Of a stretch of 24,635 nt of DNA, positions 15,824 to 22,579 are shown in pieces. This stretch comes from a virus. The stretch covers positions 1 through 24,635 of IMG/VR virus record IMGVR_UViG_3300027839_000069; one strand, given 5' to 3'. The notes beneath the pieces were generated by a model. That model did not search any database. It was not told the origin of the DNA and saw only the letters and a program-made list of their open reading frames with translations. Each line of letters begins with the position of its first letter. Position 1 is the first letter of the stretch. The position numbers and the translations under genes are program-made.

Positions 15824-15852
15824 TTAAAATTATTCTTAGATAGGAGATCTTC
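15824..15852. repeat. 29-bp dispersed repeat, copy 2
   Basis: Shares TTAAAATTATTCTTAGA exactly with 14052, and about 26 of 29 bases overall. It lies in the 74-nt gap between two leftward genes, upstream of the start at 15782, a place where a promoter would be expected. Confidence 0.6.
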
Positions 15853-15856
15853 GTGT

Positions 15857-16156
15857 TTAGGACGTGGACGACAGCTTAATGAGAAAGCCGGGAGTCAGGT
15901 CTCCGTACCATGAGCCTAGCTGGTTGTATTCGTAGAATTCAAGCGCCTCCTCGTAGGTGGGGATGCCCCCGGCCATGAGCTTTTCGATGACCTTTTCTTT
16001 GTCATAGATCACAATGCATTCCATCCCGAAGCGTTCCAACACTCCCACCACACAGTCATCAAAGCCGCACATGGTCGGCGCACCCTCGACGCCAAGCCCT
16101 AGCAGTTGCTCTGTTAGTGTGGCGGTGCTGTCGATAAATGCCGTATCGTCTGGCAT
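15857..16156 (-). CDS. Conserved small phage protein
   Basis: 99 aa, start preceded by GGGGGA. The string GFDDCVVGVLERFGMECIVI followed by YDKEKVIEKLM, TYEEALEFYEYN, and a terminal TPGFLIKL is a pattern I associate with hypothetical proteins in many proteobacterial phages and in some bacterial genomes. It is acidic and predicted compact alpha/beta. No catalytic motif is visible and no function is known to me. Confidence 0.8.
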   Translation of the reverse strand: MPDDTAFIDSTATLTEQLLGLGVEGAPTMCGFDDCVVGVLERFGMECIVIYDKEKVIEKLMAGGIPTYEEALEFYEYNQLGSWYGDLTPGFLIKLSSTS

Positions 16157-16183
16157 ACTGTCCCCCGTCGAAAGAAATTAGGC

Positions 16184-16381
16184 TTAGAGCTGTACGCCTT
16201 CGGCAGTGACCTCTCGCACATCTACGGTAACGTCATCGTGCATTGTCATTTCTGCGAAGTCCATGCCTAACGCAATGTCTTCGGCTTCCTTCTCGTTAGC
16301 GGCGACTATCTTGGTCCAGTACGCAACGGATACAGAGACATAATACAAATCCGAATGGCAATTCGTTGTGTTGCCCTCCAT
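16184..16381 (-). CDS. Small acidic protein
   Basis: 65 aa with GGGGAGG before the ATG. It reads as strand-helix-strand: YYVSVSVAYWTKIVAA, then NEKEAEDIALGM, then DDVTVDVREV. This is the layout of small phage proteins that carry an 'A-x-N/D-E-x-E-A' helix between two beta strands. Acidic overall, no cysteine cluster. Function not known. Confidence 0.65.
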   Translation of the reverse strand: MEGNTTNCHSDLYYVSVSVAYWTKIVAANEKEAEDIALGMDFAEMTMHDDVTVDVREVTAEGVQL

Positions 16382-16405
16382 GCTCGACCTCCCCTCTCTC
16401 TGAAA

Positions 16406-17707
16406 TTAAATGTGAACTACTTTACCAAACAGTTTGCCTCCAGAATTTCCGTAGCTACCAACCATTGGTACTTGGCCAGTTGTAACCCATAGCACCGGGA
16501 AGTTGGGACTTCTGTCTCGGACGCAGCCGTAACCATCCGTGAAGTAAACGAGGCCACCGACATCTTCATTGTTCTTCTCTATGTAATCGAATATAGGATC
16601 AAATGAGGTTCCTCCCCCTCCGTAGATGTCCAACTCCATGGCGTCTGCCCCTCCTCCATTCTTCAGATCCATATCATACCAAGGCTCATCCGTGTCTGGA
16701 TTCTTATGTATCCAAGCGTCTACATATGCTACCCGAATCTTGCTTAAGCCTAATTCCTTGGCCCATCTCACTAGATTCTTTCGGCATTTTTCAAAATCAT
16801 CCCGACCCATGGATGCCGATGAATCAATACAAGCATAGAGTGTGTGCGGAGTTTTTATCTTGCTTGGTAAATATATCTTTCTGTGCAAGAATCGTCTGTT
16901 CGGACGTTTATAACTACGGATATGAGAGAAGTGCTTCTTCAAGAAGTATCGGATGTGATCCGACGATGCAGTCTTGCCAGTTGATGTGAAAATCTTATCA
17001 ACCATCCCGCCTTTACCCTGACCTATCTGCCTCTCAAGCATGGCGGCTTCCGCCACACGATTGTTGATATTTTTTTCCTCTGCTTCTATCGCATCCTTGG
17101 CTTCTTGAGAGTCTCCCTCGCAATCTTTAGGAACTAGAATCTCTCCACATCCATGATCCGTGGGACCCTCTTTTCCACCACCACCCCCTCCACCACCACC
17201 CCGCTTGGGCTTGGGCTTCCATCCTTTCTTTAGCAGATCGTTGCATATCTTTTCGACAGGCCATCCACAGGTGGAGTAATGATCGTCCCATAAAACATTA
17301 TCTGGTAATGTAAAATCCATACCGTAGTTTATGCTGTTCTTTATGCTACCGTTGATGGCATAATCACTACCCACATTCCATAATCCACACGCATCTTCTT
17401 CGGAAAGCCCACAACGTTTCCTCCATATTGCGAGTCGTATGTGATGCTTGAGCCCGATGTGTAGAGATTCGTGGATTATAATTCCACGGACGTTGAGATC
17501 GTTTATGGATTCCGCGTAAGATCTGTTGACCAGAATTACTTTTCCATCAGTAGCGAACGTTGCGATCTGATCACTCACTTCGATGGGCAAGAAACCCATT
17601 AGTGTATGGGATCCCGGCGCACATCCGAACAACTTGGAGCGTTGTTTCTTAACGCGCCTGACTACTAGCTCATCGTCTGTTAGTTCTTTGGATTGATTTC
17701 CGTACAT
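16406..17707 (-). CDS. HExxH metallopeptidase-like plus VWA domain protein (DUF2201-like)
   Basis: 433 aa, with GGGAGGGAG before the ATG. The N-terminal part has I-I-I-H-E-S-L-H (HESLH, 79-83) followed by H88 and DYAIN at 115-119, the layout of the putative metallopeptidase domain found with VWA in DUF2201 proteins. A nine-glycine run (170-178) and a charged linker follow. The C-terminal VWA domain has an intact metal ion-dependent adhesion site: D295-x-S297-x-S299, T367 in GGGGTSFDP and D391 in YFTDGYG. Such proteins pair with MoxR-type AAA+ ATPases, and one is encoded two genes upstream here. Together they may remodel or load a client protein. Whether HESLH is catalytic is unknown. Confidence 0.85.
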   Translation of the reverse strand: MYGNQSKELTDDELVVRRVKKQRSKLFGCAPGSHTLMGFLPIEVSDQIATFATDGKVILVNRSYAESINDLNVRGIIIHESLHIGLKHHIRLAIWRKRCGLSEEDACGLWNVGSDYAINGSIKNSINYGMDFTLPDNVLWDDHYSTCGWPVEKICNDLLKKGWKPKPKRGGGGGGGGGKEGPTDHGCGEILVPKDCEGDSQEAKDAIEAEEKNINNRVAEAAMLERQIGQGKGGMVDKIFTSTGKTASSDHIRYFLKKHFSHIRSYKRPNRRFLHRKIYLPSKIKTPHTLYACIDSSASMGRDDFEKCRKNLVRWAKELGLSKIRVAYVDAWIHKNPDTDEPWYDMDLKNGGGADAMELDIYGGGGTSFDPIFDYIEKNNEDVGGLVYFTDGYGCVRDRSPNFPVLWVTTGQVPMVGSYGNSGGKLFGKVVHI

Positions 17708-17776
17708 ATCTCCCTCCCCTTTTCATGCGTGGCACAGGTGGCACAGGTGTTTTGACATACTTTCCAGGAAAATCAG

Positions 17777-17795
17777 GTGCCTAAGTTAATTTTTA
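17777..17795. repeat. 19-bp repeat, copy 1 of 2
   Basis: GTGCCTAAGTTAATTTTTA is identical at 20519-20537, where it lies inside a small gene. It resembles the CTAAG-AT elements at 6563, 14052 and 15824. Here it lies beside the nested inverted repeat. Confidence 0.6.
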
Positions 17796-17796
17796 T

Positions 17797-17835
17797 AGGG
17801 TAGGCTTAATGCCCTAGGGACATATAGCCTACCCT
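17797..17835. promoter_or_regulatory. Nested inverted repeat between the 327-aa and VWA genes
   Basis: AGGGTAGGC (17797-17805) and GCCTACCCT (17827-17835) are a perfect 9-bp inverted repeat. Its 21-nt loop holds CCCTAGGG, itself a palindrome (17812-17819). On the - strand it lies just past the stop of the 327-aa gene but is followed by A-rich rather than T-rich sequence, so it is not a classic terminator; a transcript-stabilising or processing hairpin is more likely. Confidence 0.7.
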
Positions 17836-17839
17836 CTGG

Positions 17840-18823
17840 TTAGTTACCCATGAATTTGTCGAACTTGTCCGTTGCGGGTGCGGCTGCCTTTGTGATGTCG
17901 GTTAATTTGTCCCTGACATTCTTCCGCTCGGTATCATCCTCACCCGATAGCGCCGACCGTGCCGCGCTGAGATCACCACCCCCCAGATCTTTTATATCCT
18001 TCATCAGATCTCTGATCCTATCAGCGGCATCAGTTAGGTCTTCGTCATCCAGTGCTTGACGCCATCCATCAATTTTATCTGCCAGATCTTCTAATTTATT
18101 CCACCCCTTTTCGTATGGCAGAGTATTCTTTCTGTTGTCACCTTCGGTGTGGACGTATTCGTCAAGGCGTTTCACGATAGCATTTGCCTCGCCCATAACG
18201 TTATCCGCTATACTGCCGACAACGTTCGCTATCTTCTGGGCTTGCTCACGCTTGGCTCCCTCCACACATCTATCTATGACTTCTGACGGAGCCTTGAGCC
18301 TAATGTCATTAGCGATATTGGCTTCATCTACGAGAGGCTTGATCCACGTTTCCCAACTGAATCTTTTTCGCAACTCTTCAACGGGTATGAAAAACTCTTG
18401 GAACCTGCCGTTTAATTGCGTCAACGCCTCGGCCCTGAACAAATCCCACTGCGAAATTAAATGACGTTCCAGCAGGCGCTCCCATTCCATCCTGTAACTG
18501 GTCATTGTTTCTTCGTAGACAACCAGCTTGTCCGGCGCGAGCAGATACTCATTGCCGCTAACACGACCGCCGTTTTCATTGTTTCGTGAAGTAGTCCACG
18601 GATCGGTCACGCTCTTCATGTAACTTCTAGCTTGAGCCACGGGAGCCTTGACCATTCGCACTATCGCTTCATCAAAGATGGCCACCTGACCCTTGGCCCT
18701 GCGCTTGTCTATCCCCGTGGCATCGGCTCCCGCATCGGATAATTCCTGACATCTCTTGAGGTGACCGTACTGCCTAACGTTGATACCAGTGAGCATGAAG
18801 TTCTCAAAAAGTTTCTTGTTCAT
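17840..18823 (-). CDS. Middle protein of the AAA+/VWA block (DUF3150-like candidate)
   Basis: 327 aa, GGGGAGGAAG before the ATG. Mostly helical and charged. The first 60 residues hold LTGINVRQYGHLKRCQ and a KRRAKGQVAIFDEAI stretch; the centre has aromatic-rich helices (EEFFIPVEELRKRFSWETW-like, about 160-185); the last 100 residues are acidic helices. No enzyme motif. It lies between the AAA+ ATPase gene (21-nt gap) and the VWA gene, and I recall phage proteins called DUF3150 in this position, so it may be the client-binding or scaffold subunit. The family match is from memory and unverified. Confidence 0.75.
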   Translation of the reverse strand: MNKKLFENFMLTGINVRQYGHLKRCQELSDAGADATGIDKRRAKGQVAIFDEAIVRMVKAPVAQARSYMKSVTDPWTTSRNNENGGRVSGNEYLLAPDKLVVYEETMTSYRMEWERLLERHLISQWDLFRAEALTQLNGRFQEFFIPVEELRKRFSWETWIKPLVDEANIANDIRLKAPSEVIDRCVEGAKREQAQKIANVVGSIADNVMGEANAIVKRLDEYVHTEGDNRKNTLPYEKGWNKLEDLADKIDGWRQALDDEDLTDAADRIRDLMKDIKDLGGGDLSAARSALSGEDDTERKNVRDKLTDITKAAAPATDKFDKFMGN

Positions 18824-18844
18824 AATGCTCTTCCTCCCCTAGGG

Positions 18845-20032
18845 TTAGAAATAAAAGTCTTGGTTCTGAGCATAGTGTCTTATGAATTCCTCCTCTTTTT
18901 GAATGTCCTCATTGAGCGCTAGTGCCGCACTCACGCACGCCACCGAAGCCTCCCGATCAATTCTATTTACAAACTTAATTATATTATTGATCTGGCTTGC
19001 GCCCCCAAGACTTTGATAAGTGCTACGCTTTTTATCCAAGCGCGATACGAGCATACAAATAACACTGCACAACATTGTCTTTCCGTTGGGAGTCATATCG
19101 TTTCTGAGTTGATCTATCTTGTCACTGTACTTGTCGGGATCCGCAAGCATCTCATCAAGATCCCCGAAATTTTTTCCCGCTCTGTACGTTGCGAACAACT
19201 CGGCAGTGCCCCGGAATCCAATTATTCCTAGTATCATGGCCTCGGATACAGGTGAGTCCATGTCCAAGCCCGTCTTTAATAAATTACTGGCTTGGAAAAC
19301 TGTACTAGGGGCACAGAAGGACTTGCCACTAGCCTCGTCATTCTGGGTGAAGAGGAACTGGTCGCCTTGGTACTTGAGAATACTCGACACCAGCGGGTGC
19401 AACTCACCCTTGTGGTGTTCCAAGAAACCCTTGACGGTGGCTCGCACCTGTAGGATGCACGCTCTCCTAATCAGATCACTGTGCATCGCGAACGCCCCTG
19501 CTCCATCATCCGCGCCGTTGGTTGTGCCGATGAAGTAAGTGTGGGGCGGCACTTGATAGTTGGTGCCCAGAGTTCTCTCATTAAAAAGCTCTGACCAGAT
19601 CTTGAAATTCTCTGGTTTCTTACCTATCTCTTCAGCGATAACGGTACAGCGGATGTCTGCCCACTCTACGTCCTTGGTCCAACTCGCATCTGCTCCCGGC
19701 AGTGCAGTCGTGACGTATCTGTCGTAGGTACGATCCCCGATGGCGGGCATCGCGAAATCTTCTGGATCGTAACAGGTAGCATTGAAGATCTGCATACCGT
19801 ACTCACCGACCCCCGGCCTACCACCAGAGTTGCAATTCACGATTGGCTTGGGCTCGCCATCGTTGTGACGGCGAGAGATTTCTAATACCGCAGCCTTTGC
19901 GGCAGTAGTCTTTCCGCCCCCCGGTGGCCCCGATAGAATTACCGGATAGCCCTCCATTTCTAACTGGACTGCGGCCTCCGGCACCTCACTGGGTTCTATG
20001 AATTGCCTAAGGTGATACTCTGCTTCTTTCAT
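18845..20032 (-). CDS. MoxR/CobS-like AAA+ ATPase
   Basis: 395 aa, GGGAGGAGAGAGG before the ATG. Walker A GPPGGGKT at 35-42; Walker B-like CTVIAEEIG around 129-137, where the usual Asp-Glu is Glu-Glu; sensor 1 FIGTTNGADD around 167-176 with N172; and paired arginines R189-R190 in the arginine-finger area. This matches the MoxR/CobS group of AAA+ ATPases, which act with VWA-domain partners such as RavA-ViaA or CobS-CobT. The partner here is the HExxH/VWA protein at 16406-17707. A copy of the palindrome sits 25 nt upstream of the start, suggesting that the whole three-gene block is switched by that regulator. Confidence 0.87.
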   Translation of the reverse strand: MKEAEYHLRQFIEPSEVPEAAVQLEMEGYPVILSGPPGGGKTTAAKAAVLEISRRHNDGEPKPIVNCNSGGRPGVGEYGMQIFNATCYDPEDFAMPAIGDRTYDRYVTTALPGADASWTKDVEWADIRCTVIAEEIGKKPENFKIWSELFNERTLGTNYQVPPHTYFIGTTNGADDGAGAFAMHSDLIRRACILQVRATVKGFLEHHKGELHPLVSSILKYQGDQFLFTQNDEASGKSFCAPSTVFQASNLLKTGLDMDSPVSEAMILGIIGFRGTAELFATYRAGKNFGDLDEMLADPDKYSDKIDQLRNDMTPNGKTMLCSVICMLVSRLDKKRSTYQSLGGASQINNIIKFVNRIDREASVACVSAALALNEDIQKEEEFIRHYAQNQDFYF

Positions 20033-20056
20033 ACCTCTCTCCTCCCTCTAAAGATT

Positions 20057-20073
20057 TGGGGAAAATTTCCCCC
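20057..20073. promoter_or_regulatory. Palindromic operator-like site, copy upstream of the AAA+ gene
   Basis: TGGGGAAAATTTCCCCC: GGGGAA and TTCCCC arms around AAT. Located 25 nt before the ATG at 20032 and immediately ahead of its ribosome binding site. Confidence 0.75.
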
Positions 20074-20113
20074 TCCCAGACCTCTCTTCTTTGGAAATAT
20101 AATTATTAGTTAA

Positions 20114-20356
20114 TCATTTATCAACTCCTTGTCGCTTGGCACCTACCCCATCAAGATCAATAAGTATTTCGTTCATTCTTTTTATTACTGCTCTTATACG
20201 TTTATGTAATCGGGCCTCATCCTCGTCATCCCACAAATGAAACCTCCCCTTCTCTTCACAACATGGACTCCTTGTGGCATTAAGATGTTCTGCTACAGAT
20301 GTCATGTCTTGAATAGAATCCTCAAAGCAAGTCGTCATCCAATCTGATATTGCCAT
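20114..20356 (-). CDS. Unassigned small protein
   Basis: 80 aa. Acidic N-terminal helix (MAISDWMTTCFEDSIQDM), a Cys pair (SPCCEEKG) near the middle and a basic helix (ARLHKRIRAVIKRMNEIL). No family recognised. GGGTGGGA lies eight bases before the ATG and contains half of the dispersed palindrome (TTCCCAC on the + strand at 20363-20369), without the other arm. It lies upstream of the AAA+ gene in the leftward block. Confidence 0.6.
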   Translation of the reverse strand: MAISDWMTTCFEDSIQDMTSVAEHLNATRSPCCEEKGRFHLWDDEDEARLHKRIRAVIKRMNEILIDLDGVGAKRQGVDK

Positions 20357-20436
20357 AATTTTTTCCCACCCCTGGGGCGTAGCCTGAAGTTCAAATTAAT
20401 TCTCTGCATAGGTTTATTTTTTTAATTCTCCTGTTG

Positions 20437-20619
20437 TTATCTTCGTTGCCATTCGTATGCCTCCCATCCTATCTCTTCAATTAGAATTTTTAGCGGTGAA
20501 TAGTCCTGTGTTTCACGAGTGCCTAAGTTAATTTTTAGTTGCCAGGTATTGAGCTGTCGCCTGTTCCTCTCAATTTTTTGCCGGATCTTCGACAGCCTTC
20601 TCTCCTCAATTAACGTCAT
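20437..20619 (-). CDS. Unassigned small basic protein
   Basis: 60 aa. The first half is a strongly basic helix (RRLSKIRQKIERNRRQLNTW) and the second half ends EEIGWEAYEWQRR. Such a short, basic, aromatic-ended protein might bind nucleic acid or a host protein; this is a guess. The start lies 4 nt after the previous stop, and the ribosome binding site GGAGGAG overlaps the last codons of that gene. The 19-bp repeat at 20519 is inside this coding region. Confidence 0.6.
   Translation of the reverse strand: MTLIEERRLSKIRQKIERNRRQLNTWQLKINLGTRETQDYSPLKILIEEIGWEAYEWQRR
20519..20537. repeat. 19-bp repeat, copy 2 of 2
   Basis: Identical to 17777-17795, but here coding for W-Q-L-K-I-N-L-G-T of the 60-aa protein on the - strand. 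Sharing between a coding and a noncoding place suggests a recent copy event or a common protein-binding site. Confidence 0.6.
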
Positions 20620-20623
20620 CGTC

Positions 20624-20857
20624 CTACTCCTCCGTTGCGGGGGGAATATTTCCCCCCTGATTTTTACTTCTTTCTACTGCGAGATCAATCAATTCGTACA
20701 CCATGTACTCAGCATCTCTGATCGCATCTTTGGATTCCTCACTCAGCTTGTTGGCCGCGTAAGAACCCAGAGATAATTCAGCCTCCGCTCTCAGGTTGAC
20801 CGCCTTTTGGATGTGTAACATGAGCTTGTCCACGCCATCCTCAGATAGATGCGACAT
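20624..20857 (-). CDS. Unassigned small protein ending in a palindrome
   Basis: 77 aa, with CAGGGAGGG before the ATG. Acidic and helical (VDKLMLHIQKAVNLRAEAEL, ESKDAIRDAEYMVYELIDLAV). The last ten residues GGNIPPATEE are encoded by a palindrome copy (20639-20657) plus the ribosome binding site of the next gene, so the operator-like sequence is translated here. No family recognised. Confidence 0.65.
   Translation of the reverse strand: MSHLSEDGVDKLMLHIQKAVNLRAEAELSLGSYAANKLSEESKDAIRDAEYMVYELIDLAVERSKNQGGNIPPATEE
20639..20657. promoter_or_regulatory. Palindromic operator-like site
   Basis: GGGGGGAATATTTCCCCCC: perfect 8-bp arms around TAT. It lies 20 nt upstream of the start at 20619, within the 3' end of the preceding gene. 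Confidence 0.75.
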
Positions 20858-20872
20858 AATCCCTCCCTGTTG

Positions 20873-20889
20873 TGGGGAAATTTTCCCCC
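20873..20889. promoter_or_regulatory. Palindromic operator-like site
   Basis: TGGGGAAATTTTCCCCC, 16 nt before the ATG at 20857, directly before its GGGAGGG. Followed on the + strand by GGTTACAAGATTACT, which also follows the copy at 21762 with one change. Confidence 0.75.
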
Positions 20890-20925
20890 GGTTACAAGAT
20901 TACTCCTACCTCGACAACAACAACC

Positions 20926-21129
20926 TCAGGTGTGAGCGTAGCCGTCCGTCTCCACGCCGAACCACATTCTCCCGGTGTTTAGCATGACGGCATCTCCTCC
21001 GAACTCGGGTTGGATCTCGACGTTATCGGTCAAGCCATGGCGTTGACGCAAGATGTCGATAGCCTCTCGCTGTGCCTCGGTGATCTCACCGTCTTTCACC
21101 TCTCGTGAATTGGGCCAGAAAATACGCAT
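20926..21129 (-). CDS. Conserved small phage protein
   Basis: 67 aa, AAGGAAG before the ATG. The strings EAQREAIDILRQRHGL, VEIQPEFGGDAVM and GRMWFGVETDGYAHT form a pattern I recall from short proteins in many phages. Probably an alpha/beta fold; no catalytic residues apparent and no known role. It lies 3 nt after the 21133 gene, so the two are one transcription unit. Confidence 0.75.
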   Translation of the reverse strand: MRIFWPNSREVKDGEITEAQREAIDILRQRHGLTDNVEIQPEFGGDAVMLNTGRMWFGVETDGYAHT

Positions 21130-21132
21130 TGC

Positions 21133-21369
21133 CTACTCTTCCTTTTTCTGTAAGGGGAATCCGATAGTGAGGCCATCAGTATCATAGCCACCATCAAAAT
21201 CCACAGTGACTTTGAGATCGGCCAACCACCGTTCTGCTTCCTCACGTTGTGAGGAGTGCCATACCCGCAATACGCTCCACGTTTCGACGGGTCCGGTGCC
21301 GTAGACGAGCATGATCTGGTCCATCATGCCTGTCTCTAGGCGAATGGGTTCCTTCTTGTTCTTGGGCAT
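21133..21369 (-). CDS. Unassigned small protein
   Basis: 78 aa. AAGGAG lies eight bases before the ATG, and a palindrome copy lies directly before that. The N-terminus is basic (PKNKKEPIR), then RVWHSSQREEAERWLADLKV reads as a helix of the kind seen in small phage proteins that follow a strand with V-W/R. The C-terminus has YDTDGLTIGFPL. I do not recognise a function. Confidence 0.65.
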   Translation of the reverse strand: MPKNKKEPIRLETGMMDQIMLVYGTGPVETWSVLRVWHSSQREEAERWLADLKVTVDFDGGYDTDGLTIGFPLQKKEE

Positions 21370-21383
21370 AGTGCTTTACTCCT

Positions 21384-21400
21384 TGGGGAAAATTTCCCCC
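21384..21400. promoter_or_regulatory. Palindromic operator-like site
   Basis: TGGGGAAAATTTCCCCC, identical to the copies at 12476 and 20057. It is 15 nt before the ATG at 21369 and touches the AAGGAG ribosome binding site, so a bound protein or an RNA hairpin would affect that gene directly. Confidence 0.75.
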
Positions 21401-21410
21401 GGTTATAAAT

Positions 21411-21599
21411 TTACTTCTCACCTTCCTCGCGTTCCCGCATGGCTTCATCTTGAGCGTCAGAGTAGCCGCTCTCTCCGTAGTATTCGGCACTACTCATCCC
21501 GTCATGCTCCTCCTGAAAGCGGGCCTCTAGGGCACGGCATTTCTCGACCACGCGCTTGATCGGGTCCACTTCCCTTTCGTCTGTGTACTCACCTTCCAC
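21411..21599 (-). CDS. Small acidic protein
   Basis: 62 aa, GTG start with AAGGAG seven bases upstream. Very acidic and charged (DEREVDPIKRVVEKCRALEARF, then a Ser/Tyr-rich region and REREEGEK). Probably a mostly helical accessory protein. No family recognised. The stop runs into the repeat following the palindrome at 21384. Confidence 0.65.
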   Translation of the reverse strand: MEGEYTDEREVDPIKRVVEKCRALEARFQEEHDGMSSAEYYGESGYSDAQDEAMREREEGEK

Positions 21600-21612
21600 T
21601 AGAAATCTCCTT

Positions 21613-21738
21613 TCAGAACAATTCCTCTGCGATCCAGCAAACGAGTAAGATTAGGAACAAGAGAACAAACACCACCACAACAAATGGTTCATCGGCAGCA
21701 GCTTCGGGCTGTGTGAATCCAGAAAGCTGTCCATACAT
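21613..21738 (-). CDS. 41-aa single-span membrane protein
   Basis: Too short for a usual gene-finder cut-off. It reads MYGQLSGFTQPEAAADEPF, then a 17-residue hydrophobic segment (FVVVVFVLLFLILLVCW) and a short acidic end IAEELF. GGGGGAGG lies six bases before the ATG, and the stop is followed at once by AAAGGAG, the ribosome binding site of the next gene; both signals are strong evidence for translation. A palindrome copy lies 24 nt upstream of the start. N-out or N-in cannot be told. It could be a superinfection or lysis-timing peptide; that is speculation. Confidence 0.7.
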   Translation of the reverse strand: MYGQLSGFTQPEAAADEPFVVVVFVLLFLILLVCWIAEELF

Positions 21739-21761
21739 AATGCGCCTCCCCCTTAGTGGTA

Positions 21762-21777
21762 GGGGGAAAATTCCCCC
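21762..21777. promoter_or_regulatory. Palindromic operator-like site, 2-nt centre
   Basis: GGGGGAAAATTCCCCC: 7-bp perfect arms with a 2-nt rather than 3-nt centre, the only such copy. It is 24 nt before the ATG at 21738. Confidence 0.7.
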
Positions 21778-21805
21778 CGGTTACAGGATTACTTCCGCTT
21801 CTTTC

Positions 21806-22357
21806 TCATTCCCCATACTGTTCCAGTTCCAGTGCTTTCCGGGGCGACATACCCGCCTTGGTTGCCAGGACAGATGTGTCGGTGCGCTGATCCATGCACC
21901 TGTCGTGATCGGTGACTTGCACAAGGTTGCCGTTTATCATGGCCCATGCACGGCGCACATCCCTGCCGCATCCCTTGCACACATACTCTGCGGGTATCCT
22001 GCGTGATCCCCTTTTATGGGGGGAATTTTTCCCACTACGCTCGGGTCTGTGTGACCCTTCGCTGAACTCAGCGACAGAACGTGACGCCTCGGTGGCACGA
22101 TGGTCATGGTCGGCAAGGGCAGTGTTGCCCTGCGTATACTGACCCGTCGTGGCCAGAACCTTCTTCTGGTTCTTTTCCACCCGCTCCCATGGCTTGACCA
22201 GTGGTATCGGCAGGAGATGTTCGATCCTGCGTAGCCACTTGCTGTAGGCTTCCTCGTAAGTGTCGCACCTAACAGCCATGAAGTAGACGGCGGCGTCTAT
22301 GCGCTTGGCGCAGATGGGAACACTCGCAGCTATCGCTGCGTTGATCCCGTTAGCCAT
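21806..22357 (-). CDS. Unassigned protein with C-terminal zinc-binding region, first gene of leftward operon
   Basis: 183 aa, GGAGGGGGA about nine bases before the ATG. The N-terminal 60 residues (CAKRIDAAVYFMAVRCDTYEEAYSKWLRRIEHLLPI) are helical. The middle is polar. Near residues 126-156 are C-K-G-C and H-D-R-C with intervening strands (DVRRAWAMINGNLVQVTDH), which may bind zinc. It is the first gene downstream of the divergent control region, so it is probably expressed early. A palindrome copy at 22019 is within its coding sequence. No family recognised. Confidence 0.65.
   Translation of the reverse strand: MANGINAAIAASVPICAKRIDAAVYFMAVRCDTYEEAYSKWLRRIEHLLPIPLVKPWERVEKNQKKVLATTGQYTQGNTALADHDHRATEASRSVAEFSEGSHRPERSGKNSPHKRGSRRIPAEYVCKGCGRDVRRAWAMINGNLVQVTDHDRCMDQRTDTSVLATKAGMSPRKALELEQYGE
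22019..22035. promoter_or_regulatory. Palindromic operator-like site inside a gene
   Basis: GGGGGAATTTTTCCCAC, a hybrid of the G4 and GTGGG versions of the palindrome. It codes for S-G-K-N-S-P on the - strand. Not near a start codon. Confidence 0.6.
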
Positions 22358-22394
22358 CCTGTAGTCCCCCTCCTCAAGGGTCGTTCATTTCCAA

Positions 22395-22411
22395 GTGGGA
22401 ATTTTTCCCAC
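22395..22411. promoter_or_regulatory. Palindromic operator-like site in control region, leftward side
   Basis: GTGGGAATTTTTCCCAC, with arms extending to 9 bp as AAGTGGGAA/TTCCCACTT (22393-22413). It is 38 nt upstream of the start at 22357 and about 50 nt downstream of the predicted leftward promoter. Confidence 0.8.
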
Positions 22412-22469
22412 TTACTGTGGCGGGCGCACCTCTCCTGCGAGGCCACTCGCCTTCTTTATCCTACATATA

Positions 22470-22498
22470 AATATAACCGATTTCAAGATGTTATGCAA
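22470..22498 (-). promoter_or_regulatory. Candidate leftward sigma70-type promoter
   Basis: Reading the - strand, TTGCAT (22498-22493), a 17-nt spacer and TATATT (22475-22470). The -10 matches 5 of 6 consensus bases, the -35 only 3 of 6. It would start transcription near 22463 into the operon beginning at 22357. Confidence 0.5.
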
Positions 22499-22531
22499 GG
22501 TATAGTGGACCCTGATACAGAAATCCTTTTA

Positions 22532-22548
22532 GTGGGAAAAATTCCCAC
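22532..22548. promoter_or_regulatory. Palindromic operator-like site abutting the TerS promoter
   Basis: GTGGGAAAAATTCCCAC, arms 8 bp when extended (22531-22549). The -35 box of the rightward promoter begins at 22551, two bases away, so an occupied site could block or recruit RNA polymerase. Confidence 0.8.
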
Positions 22549-22550
22549 TG

Positions 22551-22579
22551 TTGACCTGTCGAATACCTAATGGTAGAGT
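22551..22579 (+). promoter_or_regulatory. Candidate rightward promoter for the TerS-like gene
   Basis: TTGACC, a 17-nt spacer and TAGAGT (22574-22579). Transcription would begin about at the ATG (22586), giving a leaderless or nearly leaderless message; no clear Shine-Dalgarno sequence precedes that ATG, which agrees. Confidence 0.5.

Noticed and set aside
20354-20370. Palindrome copy at the start of the 80-aa gene
   Set aside because: Only one half-site (TTCCCAC) is present; the other arm has no match.
20305-20392. A 24-codon - strand frame starting near 20392
   Set aside because: Its AGGAG is over 20 nt from the ATG and it overlaps the start of a better gene.
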